From: Bacillus mobilis
GTDB taxonomy: Bacteria; Bacillota; Bacilli; Bacillales; Bacillaceae_G
Assembly (NCBI RefSeq): GCF_001884045.1
Contig: NZ_MACF01000071.1
Coordinates: 124,001-188,000 of the forward strand
Length of the DNA stretch: 64,000 nucleotides
Direction of reading: 5' to 3'
In this document: in pieces, positions 25,715-33,626 of the stretch
How the letters are laid out: every line of letters starts with the position of its first letter
How positions within the stretch are numbered: position 1 is the first letter of the stretch
The notes under the pieces: model-generated
What the model was told of the DNA's origin: nothing
What the model saw: the letters and a program-made list of their open reading frames with translations, nothing else
Database searches by the model: none
Position numbers and translations under genes: made by a program

Positions 25715-26575
25715 ATTTATAAACTTGTAGAGGTATTGGGGCAAACTATAGAAGTATATATAAAAGGAAGTAGTAAACAAACGGTAGTCATTCAAACCGG
25801 AATGACTTGCTCATTTTACGATTGGCTTCCTATTATAGAAAAGCTTTCACGGCACTTTACAGTCGTTTCATATCATCGCCCTGGTTACGGAAAAAGTGAA
25901 CTAGGGAATTATTCACGTACTACGTTACAAGTAACAAAAGAACTTCATTTGTTGCTACAAAAATTGGATATTCACGAGCCAATCATTCTAATCGGTCATT
26001 CCTATGGCGGCTTATGCGCACAACATTTTGCGATGCTACATGAAGATAAGCTAGAGGCACTTATTTTAGTTGATTCTACTTCCATGAACTTACACCGACT
26101 AGATGAACTTCATTTACCAATTTCTGATCAGACTGACTCGGATGACATGTGGCTTCAAAAATATAATACGTACTCCAAAATGAATGTAGACATGCTTTAT
26201 AATGAACTAAAATCTATACTCGTTAATCAACCAAGACAATACATTGAATTTTCTACCTCGCCTCTATTATATAAAGCGACAGCTTCTGAACTATGTGAGT
26301 GGAAAAATTGTGCTCGCTCAATAAAAGAGCTACATAAAACATTAGAAACACCTTTAATCGTTATCGGTAGAGACCCTCAATATTCTATTACTCAGTTGAC
26401 TGAAGGCGGTATGCCAAAAGAGGAAGCGATACAACTAGAAGCAATGTGGCAAGAACTAATTCATGAACAATTACAGCTCTCAATACATAGCCAATATATA
26501 CTTGCCGAACATGCTGGTCACGGAATCGAAATTGATCGGTCAGATATTATTATTGAAGTAATTCAATCTCTATAA
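25715..26575 (+). CDS. Alpha/beta hydrolase, probable ATT start
   Basis: This protein of about 286 aa has the alpha/beta hydrolase fold. The nucleophile elbow is IILIGHSYGGLCAQHF (Ser in GHSYG, about residue 96), the oxyanion region is VIQTGMTCSFYDW, and the C-terminal histidine is in AEHAGHGIEID; a catalytic aspartate is probable in VIGRDPQY. The usual start rules do not fit: AGGAGG at 25702-25707 is followed 7 bases later by ATT, giving IYKLVEVLGQTIEVYIKGSS, whereas the TTG at 25736 lies too close to GAGG. ATT at 25715 was chosen; ATG may have been lost by mutation. The substrate is unknown. It lies behind DUF3147 in the same direction. Confidence 0.75.
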   Translation: MYKLVEVLGQTIEVYIKGSSKQTVVIQTGMTCSFYDWLPIIEKLSRHFTVVSYHRPGYGKSELGNYSRTTLQVTKELHLLLQKLDIHEPIILIGHSYGGLCAQHFAMLHEDKLEALILVDSTSMNLHRLDELHLPISDQTDSDDMWLQKYNTYSKMNVDMLYNELKSILVNQPRQYIEFSTSPLLYKATASELCEWKNCARSIKELHKTLETPLIVIGRDPQYSITQLTEGGMPKEEAIQLEAMWQELIHEQLQLSIHSQYILAEHAGHGIEIDRSDIIIEVIQSL

Positions 26576-26578
26576 AAA

Positions 26579-26604
26579 AAGGAAGCAACTAACGCTGCTT
26601 CCTT
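26579..26604. terminator. Terminator between convergent genes
   Basis: The stem AAGGAAGCA / TGCTTCCTT has an 8-nt loop. An A run to the left serves as the T run for the minus-strand gene. Confidence 0.8.
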
Positions 26605-26610
26605 ACTTAT

Positions 26611-26982
26611 CTATTCATAATCTTCTTCATCATCGATTTCTTCGTAATACGAATTCCCATTACTTACATAAATAGGGCCATTCGCAACGTCAATACGTAA
26701 TACCCATGCCCATGGCACAGCTAAACGCTTATGTATTGCTCGCCAAAAGCTCATTGATTTTCTTTCGTACTCCTGGAACTCCTGAAGTAACTCTTTGTAG
26801 GAGGAACCGTCTAACTGAATATTTGCTTCTAGCAAACGAGAATGGGCATAGTACTGCAGCTCAAGTTCAGCAGCAATTTCCATTTCTTCTTCCGTTGCCA
26901 TACCAATAATTGTTCCATCTGCTGGTGCAATTTCATATACGTTGTGAACTTCAATAAGCCCTTCTTTCTCTTTCTCAAACAT
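26611..26982 (-). CDS. Hypothetical acidic protein
   Basis: This 123-aa soluble protein has no signal peptide. The N-terminus MFEKEKEGLIEVHNVYEI is followed by an EAMEIAAELELQYYAHSRLL-like helical region (ATEEEMEIAAELELQYYAHS at about 34-53), a W-rich segment (SFWRAIHKRLAVPWAWVLRI) and a very acidic tail (YYEEIDDEEDYE). ATG at 26982 was chosen because AAAGGAGG lies 8 bases before it; the longer frame to 27003 would include that site. No family is recognised. It is upstream-flanked by bcr1 and ends in the terminator shared with the hydrolase. Confidence 0.65.
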   Translation of the reverse strand: MFEKEKEGLIEVHNVYEIAPADGTIIGMATEEEMEIAAELELQYYAHSRLLEANIQLDGSSYKELLQEFQEYERKSMSFWRAIHKRLAVPWAWVLRIDVANGPIYVSNGNSYYEEIDDEEDYE

Positions 26983-27081
26983 GTAAACAGCCTCCTTTAA
27001 CACATAATTTTTATGTTACAAAGTCATACTTCTACAATAACTTCTCTCTTTCCTCTTTTTTTGATAAACTTTTACAAATTA

Positions 27082-27238
27082 TTTACCCCGCATTAACGGG
27101 CAGTAAGACCCCCACCTCAAAATTCAGCGAAAGCAAAGAAGTTAGATGGGGATCAACTGCCCGTAAAAGCCCGATTGGTGAAGGCTAATAATCAGTGGGG
27201 GATGAACAAAACCCCCACTGATTAAAGTTTCACTTTAT
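27082..27238 (+). repeat. bcr1-type repeat, full copy (157 bp)
   Basis: This repeat starts TTTACCCCGCATTAACGGGC and ends AAAGTTTCACTTTAT, matching the copy at 21960-22108. The 3' hairpin pairs AATCAGTGGGGG with CCCCCACTGATT around a different loop (ATGAACAAAA rather than CTGG), and the long hairpin pairs ACGGGCAGTAA with AACTGCCCGT. Its right end supplies the stop codon of the histidine phosphatase gene. Confidence 0.88.
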
Positions 27239-27799
27239 CTGATAATCTGTAGACTGTATTCTTTCAGCAGAACTGAAACAATTATTATTAAAAGTTAATT
27301 TATACACGTCAGGCATATGAAGGGTTTTCCAAAACTGAAAATCATATTTCGAGTCAAAATAATTCATTAGTAATACCATAATATTCCCATGAGTACCTAT
27401 TACAATATTCTTACCTTTATATTTTTTTAATATACTTTGCATACATGTTACAACGCGTCTTTGTGCTACATCATTTGATTCTCCGCCTTCGTATGCATAA
27501 TTCCAATCTCCCCACACTTTCTCCATAGCATCATTAAAATCCTGTACCGGCTCTGTACTTAATAATCTTTCACGCAAATCTTCTTCTATTTGTATCAATA
27601 CATTATATGTATTCGCAATTCCTTGCACAGTTTGAATTGCTCTTTTATACGGGCTAGAGAAAACAACATCAATATGTTTATCTTTTAATAATTGTGTTAC
27701 ATTCTCTGCATCACAATGCCCTTTTTCAGATAACGGCCGTTCCCGTTCTTCTTTTGTATAGGTAGAATGGGCATGGCCAACGAAATATATTGTCGTCAT
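27230..27799 (-). CDS. Histidine phosphatase (PGAM-like) with altered RHG motif
   Basis: This 189-aa protein has the phosphoglycerate-mutase-like fold. The usual N-terminal motif R-H-G is here FVGHAHSTYTKEERERPLS: the catalytic histidine (residue 9) is kept but the arginine before it is replaced by glycine. Other conserved parts are SSPYKRAIQT (about 54-63), LRERLLST (about 81-88) and VIGTHGNIMVLL (second histidine, about 137). The missing arginine may weaken phosphate binding. The last codons and TGA stop lie inside a bcr1 repeat, so the C-terminus has been set by insertion. Substrate unknown. Confidence 0.82.
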   Translation of the reverse strand: MTTIYFVGHAHSTYTKEERERPLSEKGHCDAENVTQLLKDKHIDVVFSSPYKRAIQTVQGIANTYNVLIQIEEDLRERLLSTEPVQDFNDAMEKVWGDWNYAYEGGESNDVAQRRVVTCMQSILKKYKGKNIVIGTHGNIMVLLMNYFDSKYDFQFWKTLHMPDVYKLTFNNNCFSSAERIQSTDYQIK

Positions 27800-27920
27800 T
27801 TTTCAACTTCCTTTCTTATTTTCAATCTATATTCAATGAAGCAAATAAGAAATCCTGTATCATAAAAAGAAAAGGACACTTTCTAAAAAGCGCCCTTGTT
27901 TACATAATAAAATTATTTCA

Positions 27921-28170
27921 TTATAATTTCTTTCTAAACTCTTCATCTTTTATAGCATCTTGAATAAAATAAGCTATATTATTTCTCAGCTTTTGGTATG
28001 CAACTTAATCTTCTATATCGTTAAACATAATGACAGCTTCTACCTTATTGCCTTTTTTATCTGTAGTATACGATGTGAACTTGTCATGACTAGTAAGCTC
28101 TAACTCTGTTAAACTATCATTTACTCTTTCTATTCCAAGCCTATCTAACAAATATGTTGTAAAAGAAAGA
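27921..28170 (-). pseudogene. Decayed gene remnant with in-frame TAA
   Basis: On the minus strand, downstream of the cupin gene, one frame reads LLDRLGIERVNDSLTELELT, then SHDKFTSYTTDKKGNKVEAV, then IMFNDIED, a TAA at 28007-28005, and continues VAYQKLRNNIAYFIQDAIKD EEFRKKL to a final TAA at 27923-27921. The two halves look like normal protein of one charged helical type, and no ATG/RBS starts it. It appears to be a broken gene, its 5' part lost or blurred near the cupin stop. Family unknown. Confidence 0.55.
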
Positions 28171-28171
28171 G

Positions 28172-28807
28172 TTACTCTATTTCACATGATGTTATTTGTC
28201 CATTTAACGTAACGATTATTTTTGAGTCATCACTTTCTTTACTATCTTTTAGTCGATTGGAGTTAGGAGGACCAATTACAACTGACTCCTTAATTGGCGA
28301 AAGGTCCTTGCCTAATTTTTCTGCACTTACACCGTATGCAGCTTGAAATACTTCTGGTGGTGTTAATCTAAGTATGTCTGATCCTTCTGCTGTTTCAAAC
28401 TGATCGTTATTGAAGAACAAATGTAATTGTACTTCTTCTGTTACCGCTGTGATCCAATGCCACCATCCCATTGGAATAAAGACAGTTTGCCCCGCTTTTA
28501 CATGATAATTTTGTAATTGATTCGTTTCGGGATTTAAAATGGATGTAACTGCTTCTCCTGATACTACAACATCCAACTCCCACGCATTCGGATGCCAATG
28601 CGGTTCTCGCATATGCCCTTTCGTCATAAATAAATCAACAAATGCTCCACCTATCATCGCTGGTAACTGAGTTGACGTAACTTCATATGCAACGTTTTTC
28701 TCATCCCTTTTAAAAAAGATATTTTTTCTCGAATCAAAGAAAAGGTTTGGAGTTCCTGAGCTTTTCTTTAAGTTTTTATTATCTGGAACATAACCTGAAC
28801 TACTCAT
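28172..28807 (-). CDS. Cupin-domain protein, oxalate decarboxylase/germin-like
   Basis: This 211-aa protein has a single cupin barrel with both germin motifs: PHWHPNAWELDVVVSG (about 72-87; HxH and the metal-binding glutamate) and GQTVFIPMGWWHWI (about 107-120; third histidine). These ligands normally hold Mn or Fe. Bicupin oxalate decarboxylases have two such barrels; this has one, so enzymatic activity is uncertain. ATG at 28807 is preceded by AAGAGGGATAAA; the longer ORF from 28846 crosses the binding site. A degenerate gene remnant lies directly downstream. Confidence 0.82.
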   Translation of the reverse strand: MSSSGYVPDNKNLKKSSGTPNLFFDSRKNIFFKRDEKNVAYEVTSTQLPAMIGGAFVDLFMTKGHMREPHWHPNAWELDVVVSGEAVTSILNPETNQLQNYHVKAGQTVFIPMGWWHWITAVTEEVQLHLFFNNDQFETAEGSDILRLTPPEVFQAAYGVSAEKLGKDLSPIKESVVIGPPNSNRLKDSKESDDSKIIVTLNGQITSCEIE

Positions 28808-28898
28808 TTTATCCCTCTTTTCCACTCCGAACATTTCTACTTTCACACTGTATCGTATGGAAAAAATGTATGAATGTGCCTAAGCATTAACATAACAA

Positions 28899-28930
28899 AA
28901 AAACATGCCTTCATAAGGAGAGCATGTTTT
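28899..28930 (-). terminator. Probable terminator of small membrane protein gene
   Basis: The stem AACATGC / GCATGTT with an A run on the left (T run on minus) follows the small gene ending at 28970. The loop is 12-13 nt long, so the hairpin is only moderate. Confidence 0.5.
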
Positions 28931-28969
28931 GTGATATTATTCACATTATTTAGTTAAAAAACAAACTTT

Positions 28970-29131
28970 TTACTTACCATGATGTAACATTAAATCACTA
29001 AGTTCTTCTTCAATGTGATTTAATTTCGCAACGCCTTCTTTCCATTTATGAATATAACGTGATACCCCGACAATAAATAAACCAATAATTGTAGAAAGAA
29101 TAATACCATATACGATTGTTACAGTACTCAT
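28970..29131 (-). CDS. Small single-span membrane protein (53 aa)
   Basis: This 53-aa frame runs from ATG at 29131 to TAA at 28970. MSTVTIVYGIILSTIIGLFI (residues 1-20) plus VGV form one membrane helix, followed by a basic/amphipathic tail YIHKWKEGVAKLNHIEEELS DLMLHHGK. AAGGAAG lies 7 bases before the ATG. The helix-then-charged-coil layout is common among small Bacillus membrane proteins. No family is recognised, and no neighbour suggests a function. Confidence 0.68.
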   Translation of the reverse strand: MSTVTIVYGIILSTIIGLFIVGVSRYIHKWKEGVAKLNHIEEELSDLMLHHGK

Positions 29132-29354
29132 AGTTACACTTCCTTATAATTAGTAATGTTGTTATTAGTTATGTTTTTATTATAAACCTTTTTCTTTTAA
29201 AATACTTCGATTTCAACTTTTTGTAACAAAATTGATTTTTCTAACATTTCGTTCGTGAAAATGGCATATTTTTCACAAATTATACAAAACTTCACCATAT
29301 GTACTATTACCATATGAGTTATATTATTTAATAGAATAAAGGGGATGATATACT

Positions 29355-29777
29355 ATGACGACTTGGTTTATTGTTATGTTAGTTGTATTTGGGGCATTTA
29401 AAATTATCGTTTCTAGTCTTCCTAACTCTGTTATTGAATCCATCATTAGCAAGTACGAAACACATCCACAACTTGAAGAAGAGAATGCGACTGTTACAAT
29501 CAATGGAAATAACTTAGAAGGCGAACAGAAATCCAAAATTATTCATGATTTTAACGAAGGATTATTTTTAGATCGCTATTATGCACCACCATACAATGAG
29601 GGCACACCTTTAATTATCAATGCAAAACGTGGTAAAAAAGATTTTGTCTTTTACATTTATAGTCATGAAGAACATGTTGATGTTGTAAAGCAATATAAAA
29701 AGAAGGTAGTTGCTTATAGTTTACGCTCTAAAAACCTTCAAAATAATGCTATGTTCGTGTCAGCTGATTTAGCTTAA
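29355..29777 (+). CDS. YfmQ family protein
   Basis: This 140-aa protein has an N-terminal hydrophobic segment (TTWFIVMLVVFGAFKIIVSS, residues 2-21) that acts as a membrane anchor, followed by a soluble domain (ATVTINGNNLEGEQKSKIIH and beyond, then VFYIYSHEEHVDVVKQYKKK). The sequence recalls the YfmQ family of Bacillus from memory; function is unknown. AAAGGGGATGATATACT precedes the ATG. It is monocistronic and followed by a strong terminator shared with the CYTH-like operon. Confidence 0.7.
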   Translation: MTTWFIVMLVVFGAFKIIVSSLPNSVIESIISKYETHPQLEEENATVTINGNNLEGEQKSKIIHDFNEGLFLDRYYAPPYNEGTPLIINAKRGKKDFVFYIYSHEEHVDVVKQYKKKVVAYSLRSKNLQNNAMFVSADLA

Positions 29778-29791
29778 TACTCGTATATTAG

Positions 29792-29825
29792 AAAAAGGAA
29801 TCCATAGCATATGGATTCCTTTTTT
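29792..29825. terminator. Bidirectional terminator
   Basis: A perfect 14-bp stem AAAAAGGAATCCAT / ATGGATTCCTTTTT with loop AGCAT lies between the convergent YfmQ and CYTH-like genes. Confidence 0.92.
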
Positions 29826-29830
29826 ACTAT

Positions 29831-30664
29831 TCACTGAAAAATAAGCTCTGTCTTCAAACTATCTTTCGGCAACAACCATCCTTTTTGTTCTGCAATCTTC
29901 ATTAATAATTCTCTTTGTTTTGTTGCAATACTTTCCTCATTTGTTTTAAACGACACTTCTATTACGAAATCATCTTCTATTTTCCCTGTATTACTTAGTG
30001 CCCAAACTTCAATATTCGTTTTTATATTTTCAAACTCCCCTGTATACCTTTTCATTAATACAGGACCGTAAATACGAGAGTTCTTGAGCATTCCTTCTCC
30101 CCAATTCGTATACAACCATTTGTTCATTTTCCCTGGTAATTTTTCTATTAACATGTTTTGAGCGGCTCGTTCGTTTGGTAAATCAAGTACTCCATATCCT
30201 TTAGCACTGTAACTTTTTTTATTTGAAATACTTAACGTTTTCTTCTCAAATCCCCAATCTACTTCTGCCCCATAACTATCAGCTTTATTATCAAATCCAT
30301 CTTTTTTAGCTACTTCTAGTGCATCTTGTATTACACCATTTTGAATGGGATATCTTTTTTTATATGTTAGCTCAAAATCTTTACTAAATTCTTTCTTTCG
30401 AATTCTTGCAAACCAACCTTCCTTACTTAAATCTTTATTTGCCGTATCTAAAAATTGCACTTGTATTCTTTCATAATTTGTACCAGCATGGAAATATTCT
30501 AGTACCTCTTGATTTATCTCTTTGTTATAACCTAATACTTGTTCTGGCTTTAATAATAATTTCACTTCAAAACTAGGTTTCATTGGACTGGCGGCAAAGC
30601 CTTCCTTAACGTTATAAAGGAAACAACAAAAGAAAATGCTTGCGAATACAAATACCTTTTTCAT
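29831..30664 (-). CDS. Secreted CYTH-like (triphosphate tunnel) protein
   Basis: This 277-aa protein has a signal peptide (KKVFVFASIFFCCFLYNVKE, cleavage near GFAAS, about residue 24). The mature part begins with FEVKLLLKPEQV (E-x-K strand), then VQFLDTANKDLSKEGWFARIRKK and FELTYKKRYP, the strand order and charged residues of CYTH/triphosphate tunnel metalloenzymes. A final strand DDFVIEVSFKT supplies further acidic residues. Known CYTH enzymes act on triphosphate compounds in the cytosol; an exported one is unusual. It starts 20 bp after the metallohydrolase stop, as the last gene of the ABC transporter operon. Enzymatic activity is inferred only. Confidence 0.6.
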   Translation of the reverse strand: MKKVFVFASIFFCCFLYNVKEGFAASPMKPSFEVKLLLKPEQVLGYNKEINQEVLEYFHAGTNYERIQVQFLDTANKDLSKEGWFARIRKKEFSKDFELTYKKRYPIQNGVIQDALEVAKKDGFDNKADSYGAEVDWGFEKKTLSISNKKSYSAKGYGVLDLPNERAAQNMLIEKLPGKMNKWLYTNWGEGMLKNSRIYGPVLMKRYTGEFENIKTNIEVWALSNTGKIEDDFVIEVSFKTNEESIATKQRELLMKIAEQKGWLLPKDSLKTELIFQ

Positions 30665-30684
30665 ATACCGATCCCCTTTACATT

Positions 30685-31944
30685 TTAAATAACTTCTATA
30701 CGTTCCATAGTAAGTGAATACACATTTTCATACCCTGCCACGCTAAGATTTTCCTGCAATCGATCCGTATCTTCTTTCAAAGCGTGTACCAACACCGTAT
30801 GTTCTGGTAATAATGTATTTAACATTGCCTTAACGTCACTTATACTTTGATGAACTTTATAAGGAACTCGCTTCACCCTACATCCTTTACCTAAACGTTC
30901 TTTCATAACCTTTTCTGCAAAACTCCCTTTAGCAATATGCCCAGTAAAGATAATAGAATTTCGTTCTTCATGCCGAAGTTGTTCATAGTATAACTGGGCT
31001 CGTTTCGTTTGCATATTCGCATCACTCATGACAACTATTCCATAACTATTTTGCGTACCGATGTCATGATCCATAACGATTATGTTTCTTTTTAAACTCT
31101 CCATAAGCCCCTCAAGTTCTTCATTATTTTTAAGCCAATCTTTATATACGAACATCTCTTGGAATCCATCCAAAATTTCTTGATCTACCCTAATGGGAAG
31201 TTCTTTATATTTTTCATATAAATACAATACAATATCTTGTGCCCTACCAAGCGGTGGCAATGGTAGTAACGCTATTCCTTTATTTTGCGCAACTCGTTCA
31301 ATTTCTGCACACAGTTCGTTTATTCGTTCATGTTGCGAAACATCGTCAGTATGATAAGCAGCATCTACGATTGCAACTTTTATCCCCCCGCGCAATTTCT
31401 CCGGTAAATTAGCTCGCAATATGTTAGACTCTGCTGAATAATCGCCAGAATAAAATACATATGTATGACTCATATCTACTAAAAACCAAACAGCCCCTAA
31501 TACATGCCCACTATATCCCCACTGAAACCGTAATGTAGGAGTAACCTGTATCCATTCATTCGGATTACTAATCTCATCAATACAAACATAATTTAAATCT
31601 TTAACATTTTGGTCGTTATAAGGTACATTCCATCCCTGCGCTAAATTGTAGTTTCTCCATTTTTCATAATAAGCGGGAAGTTGCTCCTTCGTATAACGAG
31701 TCGTCCAAATTTTTTTCTTATATCCATACTTTGCTAATAAAGGTAAGCCCATCGTATGATCTTCGTGAATATGTGATAAAAATACTGCATCTAAAAATGG
31801 TACAACTTCCCTCTCTATTTTTGGGTAACTATCCTCATATGACCGATTAATACCACAGTCAAGTACTATTTTCGTCTCTTTCTTTTTTACGAAGTAGCAG
31901 GAACGACCGTATTCCCCCGCTCCTCCCCATACTTCTACCCTCAT
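30685..31944 (-). CDS. Metallo-beta-lactamase fold hydrolase, beta-CASP-like
   Basis: This 419-aa protein carries the full metallo-hydrolase signature: GGAGEYGRSCYFV (strand 1), FLSHIHEDHTMGLPLL (HxHxDH, about 56-71), WGYSGHVLGAVWFLVD (GHxxG, about 143-158), YSGDYSAES (metal aspartate), and GHIAKGSFAEKV near the C-terminus, as in beta-CASP/RNase J-like nucleases. The start ATG overlaps the permease stop by 4 bases (ATGA), so it is translationally coupled to an ABC importer. A nuclease or phosphoesterase activity is possible; the coupling suggests the substrate is imported by, or regulates, the transporter. No experimental counterpart is known to me. Confidence 0.78.
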   Translation of the reverse strand: MRVEVWGGAGEYGRSCYFVKKKETKIVLDCGINRSYEDSYPKIEREVVPFLDAVFLSHIHEDHTMGLPLLAKYGYKKKIWTTRYTKEQLPAYYEKWRNYNLAQGWNVPYNDQNVKDLNYVCIDEISNPNEWIQVTPTLRFQWGYSGHVLGAVWFLVDMSHTYVFYSGDYSAESNILRANLPEKLRGGIKVAIVDAAYHTDDVSQHERINELCAEIERVAQNKGIALLPLPPLGRAQDIVLYLYEKYKELPIRVDQEILDGFQEMFVYKDWLKNNEELEGLMESLKRNIIVMDHDIGTQNSYGIVVMSDANMQTKRAQLYYEQLRHEERNSIIFTGHIAKGSFAEKVMKERLGKGCRVKRVPYKVHQSISDVKAMLNTLLPEHTVLVHALKEDTDRLQENLSVAGYENVYSLTMERIEVI

Positions 31945-33614
31945 CCTGCTACCCCTTTTCGCTTTTGCTCCATATGTTGCAGAAGTAATAAACATACTGT
32001 TGTAAGTCCAACTGAAACGACAGCCATCGCCATTCCAATAGATACTTCTCCTTGTTCAAATTGAGCGAAAATAAATGTTGCTGACGTTTCTACTGATGGA
32101 GGTAGTACGAGAAGCGATGCTACTAACTCTCTTATCGAGATTGTAAATGTCATCGCCCATCCGGCAAGAATACCAGGGATAATAAGGGGTAAAATTATCT
32201 TTCTAAAAATATAAATATAATTTCCAGAAAAAATACTTCCTGCCTGTACTAGAGAATCATCAATTTGTCCGAGTGATGCTTTTACATACTGTACCGTATA
32301 AGGTAAAAAAAGAACGACGTACGTTACGATAACCATGACTGGTGTATTGTAAATTGACAGGGGCATATAGGGTGAATTCCAGAATAAAATAAGCCCTACA
32401 ACCATCACGATTCCTGGTACCATATTCGGTAACATACCGCACATATCAAGCCATTTTTCAGAGGACTTTTTCCCCTTTCGAATCATAAGCGCCAAAAAGA
32501 CTCCAATAGTAGCAGCAATAATCGCTGTTATAAGTGAAAATAGAAAACTGTTCCATAAAGCCTCTAATCCTGGAGATCCAATTGTAAACAATGCTTCATA
32601 ATGGCTCGTTGTAAAGTTGTTTACATGCAAGCCGCCGCCTCTTAATTTTGATAATGAAGCAATCAGTATAGAAAAATACGGGATTCCAATTGATACAATT
32701 AATAAACCAATTACATAAACCCATGCTACAACCCGTGTAAATTTAGACAATGTATACCTTTTAGATTTCACACCTTTCCCACTAACCATTGCATATGAGT
32801 ACTTTCGATTCAATACATTTTGCATATACCAAATGAGCATACATGCACTAAGTAATAAAGAAGATAATGCTGTTGCACTACTAAAATCAATCGGCCAACT
32901 CGAAATAAATTTATGAATCTCTGATGTTAATACATGAAATCCTATTCTACGTCCGAATGTAGCCGGTGTTCCAAATTCAGCAATCGTCTTTACGAAAATA
33001 AGTAAAGCACCCATTACATAACTTGATACTAATAACGGCAATATGATCTTTCTTAAACGATAGAAAAATCTTCCACCATGAACCGCTGCAGCTTCTTCTT
33101 TACTACTTCCAATTTGAAGTAACGTATTTTTCAACATAAAATAAAGGAATGGAAATAAATGCAGACTCATTATTAAAACCATACCTCCTAAACTAAAAAA
33201 CGAAGATGAAATCGTCTTTAGCATCGGAAAGAACTGCTCGAAATAGCCATTCGGCTGCATGAACAATATCCAGCCCATCGATCCAATATACGGTGGAGTC
33301 ATAAATGGAATCATAAAAACAATATCCAACTTACTATACTTTCCAACATCTGTTTTACTCATAATAAACGCTAATGGAAATGCAAATATGGTCGCTCCTA
33401 TTACTACGAGTACACCTAAAAGCATCGAGTTTAGAAAGATCCTCGCTAATCCACCACTCTGTATCACTTCAAAAGGCTTTAAAAAATCCCAACTACTATT
33501 TTCATATACACTAGAAAATAAAATGAGGAAAAGCGGAATGACGATTAACATCGCCACAAGTAACAACGCTACCGTCATCCCAACTTGTCTTACTGATATG
33601 AATCGATTTACCAT
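31941..33614 (-). CDS. ABC transporter permease, fused two-domain (2-aminoethylphosphonate/iron type)
   Basis: This 557-aa membrane protein has about twelve helices and two BPD-transporter inner-membrane domains. The EAA loops are KEEAAAVHGGRFFYRLRKII (about 172-191) and DDSLVQAGSIFSGNYIYIFR (about 451-470), the sites for ATPase contact. The fused arrangement is that of PhnU2-like (2-aminoethylphosphonate) and Fbp-type (Fe3+) importers. Between the genes for binding protein and metallohydrolase, it ends with a 4-bp ATGA overlap into the latter. A GGTGATTAC binding site precedes the ATG. The substrate cannot be fixed from the permease. Confidence 0.85.
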   Translation of the reverse strand: MVNRFISVRQVGMTVALLLVAMLIVIPLFLILFSSVYENSSWDFLKPFEVIQSGGLARIFLNSMLLGVLVVIGATIFAFPLAFIMSKTDVGKYSKLDIVFMIPFMTPPYIGSMGWILFMQPNGYFEQFFPMLKTISSSFFSLGGMVLIMSLHLFPFLYFMLKNTLLQIGSSKEEAAAVHGGRFFYRLRKIILPLLVSSYVMGALLIFVKTIAEFGTPATFGRRIGFHVLTSEIHKFISSWPIDFSSATALSSLLLSACMLIWYMQNVLNRKYSYAMVSGKGVKSKRYTLSKFTRVVAWVYVIGLLIVSIGIPYFSILIASLSKLRGGGLHVNNFTTSHYEALFTIGSPGLEALWNSFLFSLITAIIAATIGVFLALMIRKGKKSSEKWLDMCGMLPNMVPGIVMVVGLILFWNSPYMPLSIYNTPVMVIVTYVVLFLPYTVQYVKASLGQIDDSLVQAGSIFSGNYIYIFRKIILPLIIPGILAGWAMTFTISIRELVASLLVLPPSVETSATFIFAQFEQGEVSIGMAMAVVSVGLTTVCLLLLQHMEQKRKGVAG

Positions 33615-33626
33615 GTAATCACCATC

